Assembly: GCF_018785315.1 (NCBI RefSeq)
Contig: NZ_WQPN01000031.1
Coordinates: 27,214 to 91,213, forward strand
Direction: 5' to 3'
DNA from: Clostridium sp. MCC353
Lineage (GTDB): Bacteria > Bacillota > Clostridia > Lachnospirales > Lachnospiraceae
DNA: 64,000 bases
The notes under the pieces are model-generated. The model saw nothing but the letters and a program-made list of their open reading frames with translations. It was not told where the DNA came from and made no database searches. The translations under genes were made by a program, and so were the position numbers. Shown here piece after piece: positions 60,401 through 64,000 of the stretch (within the stretch, counting starts at the first letter, position 1; every line of letters begins with the position of its first letter).

Positions 60401-61978
60401 ATGAAGAAACGACTGTTAAATATCGGTTTGGCAGCAATGCTGTTATTAACCGCTTGTTCAACCGCAAAAACGCCGGATCAGTCAGCGCCATCCCAGGAAA
60501 ACGCTGCCAATGAAACCGCGGCCAGCATGGCCGGCGCTCAGCCGGATGAAACTGCTGCTGAGATGGAAAACGTGACGAATGCGGTCGAGGGTTACCAGCT
60601 CGTCCCGGATTATGGGATCTGCGAGAAGGGGAGCGCTCCTATTTATGTGATGAATCCTGAGGAGCGGCCCACATTAAAGGAAGACGACGCGGAAATCCAG
60701 CTACTGGGCGCCGTTTACCAGAACGGAAAAACGCTGGCAAGGTTCAGAATAAAAGATTATTCGGCAGAGGTGATACCGGAAGAAGAAGCAGATGTTTTGC
60801 TTGCGAAGGAAAAAGAATACTACAGGAAACAGGAAGCGGGAGAGCCTGCGCAATGGGACGGCAGCTATATTACCATTGATGAGGAGCGTAAGATCCTGGT
60901 GAGAAGCTCATTTGAACAGCGCAGAAAAGCGGAAGAGGAGACAAGAAGCGGCCCGGATGAAAAGAGATACAAATGCATTTACGGAGCAGGTATTCCCGAG
61001 GTGGGATATTCTTTTACAAAGTCCACCAGTTCCTACGACTACGACCAGTTTTTAGAAGAGGGCTGCATTACCACTCTTTCTGAATACTGTATCGAAGACA
61101 AATTATTTGAAGTGCCGGAACCGGACGGAACTTACGAGATCAAAATGCCGGGATTTACCAATACGCTTTCCTTTGAATTTGTACCCGCAGTCCAGATCGA
61201 ATCGCTGGAGTCCCTTCCTGGGTATATAAGCCACGGCGGCGTTGGGATTTATGCGCTGGGCAATTATAATGAGCAGGGGGCAGAGATCCGCTATTATACG
61301 TACTCCAGCGACAATGACCGGGTTTTCCCCGTTATGAATCAGTGTACGTTTGAAAAAGGCGGAAAAATCTATGAAAAGGGAACCTCGGATGATTACCTGG
61401 GAGGGGCTAATTATAACCTTGCCGGTATCGGAAAAGGAATGCAGGGTGAAAGAATACAGTTTGAGGTGCCGGAAGCGGACAGGAACGGAAGTTTTACTTT
61501 TAGAATTCCCCAGATAAGAGTCACTTCTCAGGAAATGTCAGAAGTTTTGGAAATCCAGATTCCGGAAAAGGAATCCACATTAGACCACAGAATCGAATTT
61601 GCGGACAGCATCATCACCATTACAAAGGCAGAGCGGCTGGAAGAGCCTGTTTACTATGGAAATATTGACGGAAAAGACGTAAAGAAACCCGCAGTTTATC
61701 TTTCCATGGAAATTGAAGAAAAGGCAGAGAACAAGGTGCTGGCCCAGATTCTGGGAACGCGTATGGATACAAAACAGGGAGAAAAGCCTAACCCATTTAT
61801 GAGTCATATGGTTCCTGTTCATGACCCTGATGGAGAACCCAAACCTTATGGCAGGCTGACCGGTTTTTATGTATTTTATGAAGAAGAGGATCAGGGGATC
61901 CAGGTGCAGTTCCGCAATCCCACCTATCTGTGGAATCAGGAATTTGTGCTTCCCATTGAGCCGGAAGGAAATCAATAA
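60401..61978 (+). CDS. Large lipoprotein of unknown function
   Basis: A 525-aa exported lipoprotein. Signal MKKRLLNIGLAAMLLLTAC ends with the lipid Cys at residue 19. After a Ser/Ala/Glu-rich linker of about 60 residues come extended beta-rich domains with no signature I can name (for example GYISHGGVGIYALGNYNEQG and VYLSMEIEEKAENKVLAQILG). No enzyme motif was seen. It has its own promoter and a repeat-containing leader. It may form a unit with the following membrane protein, whose gene starts 139 nt later. Confidence 0.65.
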   Translation: MKKRLLNIGLAAMLLLTACSTAKTPDQSAPSQENAANETAASMAGAQPDETAAEMENVTNAVEGYQLVPDYGICEKGSAPIYVMNPEERPTLKEDDAEIQLLGAVYQNGKTLARFRIKDYSAEVIPEEEADVLLAKEKEYYRKQEAGEPAQWDGSYITIDEERKILVRSSFEQRRKAEEETRSGPDEKRYKCIYGAGIPEVGYSFTKSTSSYDYDQFLEEGCITTLSEYCIEDKLFEVPEPDGTYEIKMPGFTNTLSFEFVPAVQIESLESLPGYISHGGVGIYALGNYNEQGAEIRYYTYSSDNDRVFPVMNQCTFEKGGKIYEKGTSDDYLGGANYNLAGIGKGMQGERIQFEVPEADRNGSFTFRIPQIRVTSQEMSEVLEIQIPEKESTLDHRIEFADSIITITKAERLEEPVYYGNIDGKDVKKPAVYLSMEIEEKAENKVLAQILGTRMDTKQGEKPNPFMSHMVPVHDPDGEPKPYGRLTGFYVFYEEEDQGIQVQFRNPTYLWNQEFVLPIEPEGNQ

Positions 61979-62009
61979 ACGGATGCCGAAAAGGCAGATA
62001 GAGAGGCTG

Positions 62010-62113
62010 GATTTGTGTCGGAGCTGCAAATTTGAATCGGAGCTGAGAATCTGAAATTCCCGTGTTCCTTCGCAGCACAGAATTTACGAAAAAACGCTCT
62101 GGCATGGAGGAAT
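62010..62113 (+). repeat. Intergenic repeat family 3, copy 2 (carries a ribosome site)
   Basis: ATTTGTGTCGGAGCTGCAAATTTGAATC, then GGAGCTGAGAATCTGAAATTC, then AAAACGCTCTGGCATGGAGGAAT, in the same order and spacing as at 16321-16412 upstream of ilvD. About 15 bases near 62060-62088 are inserted or changed. It ends in the Shine-Dalgarno of the next gene. Confidence 0.75.
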
Positions 62114-62117
62114 AAAT

Positions 62118-63518
62118 ATGAATGAATACCATAAATATACAATTCCGTGCAGCCTTTTGGATGTCCGTGGACTGGAGAGATTTTTGGAAAGTAAAGCGGA
62201 AAAAGGAAATTTGATCCGCGGTTTTTCAAAATGGGGCGGTACTGGAACATTTGAAGAGGTCCTGGAAGGAAATTATCATATCTGCATTGATGTATACAGA
62301 AAAAAACTGAGTGAAAAGGATGAAGGAAATCCTGAATTTTTAGAATATATAGATGAATGTGAAACGGTCGGCTGGCACTACTCCTGTTTTTATAAAAACC
62401 TGGTGTTTTTTTACAGCAGCCAGGAAGAGCGCCCATTGGAACTAAAGCGAAATCAGATAGCGGCAAAACAGTATTTATATGATATCACGCAGCCGGAAGA
62501 AAAGAAGTGTCTTTTATATCAATCGTTCAATTCCTTAGCCATATTTGCTGTTTGGTTTGTTTTTTTGCTTCTGGGAGTTTTAAAAACGGGAAGAGGTCAG
62601 GATACGGACCTATGGATTTACTGCATGATATTTTTAACCGGTCTGCTGTGTACAAATCTGACCGGTGTGATGGCAAAATATCTGCAGAATTTAAAAATTG
62701 GAAAAGGACTGCTGTCAGAAAGACAATATATAATAAAGCCGTCCTTCTGGGATGAAGATATGCTTACGGCGGCATCGCTTTTGGCCACCGGATTTCTGCT
62801 GTTTCTCTTGAGCCATCGGATATTCGCGGTAAAGTCCGCAATTTTATCTTCCTGCGCGGTGATAATATCCGCTGTACTGCTGGGCGCCGGAAGAATCAGA
62901 TATCATAGGAAAAGGGAATGGAAGTTTCCTTTGGCAGTCAAGGCATTCTGCATTGTGCCTTTGGTTCTGCTGGCTGTGTCTGTCACCGCAAATCCAACAT
63001 CGGGGAGCTACCGGTATCAGACCGGTCCGGGGGCTGACAGTTTTGTCCGCAGCGGCATGGAAGAAGAGTTGAAAGAACTTGGGCTGCGTCCGGAAACGTT
63101 AGGATGGGAAAAAACGGATTTTACATTTCTTCATGAGAATAAAAATCCGCTCTGTACCTATGAATACCTGGTTTATGATGTAGAGGGATTTGATTTGAAT
63201 TCCCGGGGAAGCAGAGATTATGAGAAAAGCCTTCGCTATGTCGGCACCCTTATTGCAGAGTTAAAGAATACTAAGTCGTTAAACCGTTATTTAAAGCAGA
63301 AAGAAATCAGCTTGAAGCGCAGCAGCCCCATTGAGCTTCTGCCGGAAGTCAGTTCTTATATAGAAGAAAGCGGGAAGGTGTTATTTCATATAAAAGGTGA
63401 TAGGATCGTCTTGTTTTTTCTGAATGAATATGATGACCGGGTCTTTGATACAGAGGACCAGGGGAAATTGGAAGTCCTGCGGGAAACGTTAACAGGAATT
63501 CTGGACTATGAAAAATAA
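62118..63518 (+). CDS. DUF2812-like membrane protein
   Basis: A 466-aa protein. The N-terminal 125 residues (GLERFLESKAEKGNLIRGFSKWGGTGTFEEV and YIDECETVGWHYSCFYKNLVFFYS) match the DUF2812 pattern. Five or so membrane helices lie at about 137-157, 165-185, 215-240, 245-262 and 272-292. A soluble C-terminal domain of about 165 residues ends in LEVLRETLTGILDYEK. DUF2812 proteins are often paired with PadR regulators in Firmicutes; none is seen here. Translation uses the ribosome site supplied by the repeat just upstream. Confidence 0.75.
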   Translation: MNEYHKYTIPCSLLDVRGLERFLESKAEKGNLIRGFSKWGGTGTFEEVLEGNYHICIDVYRKKLSEKDEGNPEFLEYIDECETVGWHYSCFYKNLVFFYSSQEERPLELKRNQIAAKQYLYDITQPEEKKCLLYQSFNSLAIFAVWFVFLLLGVLKTGRGQDTDLWIYCMIFLTGLLCTNLTGVMAKYLQNLKIGKGLLSERQYIIKPSFWDEDMLTAASLLATGFLLFLLSHRIFAVKSAILSSCAVIISAVLLGAGRIRYHRKREWKFPLAVKAFCIVPLVLLAVSVTANPTSGSYRYQTGPGADSFVRSGMEEELKELGLRPETLGWEKTDFTFLHENKNPLCTYEYLVYDVEGFDLNSRGSRDYEKSLRYVGTLIAELKNTKSLNRYLKQKEISLKRSSPIELLPEVSSYIEESGKVLFHIKGDRIVLFFLNEYDDRVFDTEDQGKLEVLRETLTGILDYEK

Positions 63519-63535
63519 ATGAGAGGAACGATGAG

Positions 63536-63568
63536 AATGCTCTGCAGGCGGCTGCAGAGCATTTTAGT
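63536..63568 (+). terminator. Intrinsic terminator after the DUF2812-like gene
   Basis: AATGCTCTGCAG at 63536-63547 pairs perfectly with CTGCAGAGCATT at 63552-63563 through a GCGG loop, followed by TTTAG. The tail is short in T. Confidence 0.8.
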
Positions 63569-63712
63569 TACGGAAAAATCTATTTTGTGTCATATTATAA
63601 CGAAAAGTTACGCATAAAATAGGAAATTAAGGGGAACATATACCCATAATCTCCCATAAAATGCCGCTTTTGGAGAGTTTTGAAAAGTTTTTAAAAAAAA
63701 TGAAGAAAATGC

Positions 63713-63741
63713 TTGACTTTTGTCGCCCGCTTTGGTATCCT
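63713..63741 (+). promoter_or_regulatory. Upstream promoter (P1) of a likely rRNA operon
   Basis: TTGACT at 63713-63718 and TATCCT at 63736-63741 are 17 nt apart, preceded by an A/T-rich UP-like stretch. The sequence AATAAACGTGCCTC follows the -10. Confidence 0.65.
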
Positions 63742-63808
63742 AATAAACGTGCCTCAGATAAGAATTTTTCGAGAGCGAAAAACAATTTAAAAAAGATTAA
63801 AAAAACTC

Positions 63809-63837
63809 TTGACAAAAACTTGAATGTGAGATACAAT
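63809..63837 (+). promoter_or_regulatory. Downstream promoter (P2) of a likely rRNA operon
   Basis: TTGACA at 63809-63814 and TACAAT at 63832-63837 are 17 nt apart, again preceded by an A-rich tract and followed by AATAAACGAGTTGCTTC, similar to P1. The downstream leader (CCTTGATAATTAAAGATTGAACAG) resembles Firmicute rrn leaders. No 16S sequence is reached before the window ends at 64000. Confidence 0.7.
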
Positions 63838-64000
63838 AAACGAGTTGCTTCTGAAAAAGCAACACAATAATGAACCTTGATAATTAAAGATTGAACAGTA
63901 TGTAAAACCCTGAAAATTCTAAAAAACAGGCCATATCTGATATGCCTGGAGGATGAAAATCCTCAGAGAAAATTCAGAACGAATACAGAAATGTATACGA

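Noticed and set aside
63661..63870. 69-codon Lys-rich frame at the window end
   Set aside because: It overlaps both predicted rrn-type promoters and is made of A-tracts; no ribosome site is seen.
63838..64000. Start of a 16S rRNA gene at the window end
   Set aside because: No recognisable 16S 5' sequence appears before base 64000; only the promoter and leader region can be supported.

Overview
This window reads as chromosomal DNA of a Gram-positive anaerobe of the class Clostridia, most likely a Lachnospiraceae (Clostridium cluster XIVa) species. The evidence is the SCIFF peptide and its radical-SAM maturase next to a fused secDF, tgt and yajC; a classical str operon (rpsL-rpsG-fusA-tuf); strong AGGAGG ribosome binding sites with GTG and TTG starts; sigma-A type promoters; and roughly even base composition. 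Genus and species cannot be fixed from the sequence alone.

Layout. 1-367: 3' end of lspA. 368-1177: a gene-free stretch with two inverted copies of a highly structured repeat and other palindromes. 1178-8462: CNNM/CorC transporter, a TIGR04086-type membrane protein, the SCIFF peptide (48 aa, with its own extended -10 promoter), a terminator, then scfB-secDF-tgt-yajC. 8516-14965: an AraC regulator divergent from a uroporphyrinogen-decarboxylase-like protein, a HAD phosphatase, a stand-alone molybdopterin oxidoreductase and a MATE transporter. 15177-23397: leuB, ilvD, ilvB, then serC-serA-DUF1015. 23724-25119: a secreted NlpC/P60 hydrolase and a hotdog thioesterase. 25400-30112: the str operon.

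30367-52047 is the most distinctive region. A small HTH regulator faces a Tad/Flp pilus cluster (TadZ, TadA, TadB, TadC, Flp-like pilin, two TadE-like pseudopilins, a 1189-aa DUF5702-like protein, a lipoprotein, an A24 prepilin peptidase). With the same orientation and mostly tight spacing this runs into a phospho-signalling block: WG-repeat protein, FHA protein, two PP2C phosphatases, two zinc-ribbon Ser/Thr kinases (one with an extracellular part resembling a solute-binding protein, one with PASTA repeats) and a choline-binding-repeat protein. This looks like a pilus or surface-assembly machine combined with Ser/Thr phosphorylation control.

52268-63518 holds two small unknown genes, two tandem RpiR regulators, an alpha-glucoside uptake and hydrolysis set (HAD, GH13, PTS EIIBCA, esterase), a lipoprotein and a DUF2812-like membrane protein. 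The window ends in two tandem strong promoters of the kind that precede rRNA operons.

At least three families of dispersed, strongly folded intergenic repeats are present: two copies at 463-985, three copies at about 40576, 52121 and 60298, and two copies just upstream of start codons at 16321 and 62010. In the first two families the stems differ between copies yet stay complementary, which points to selection on structure.
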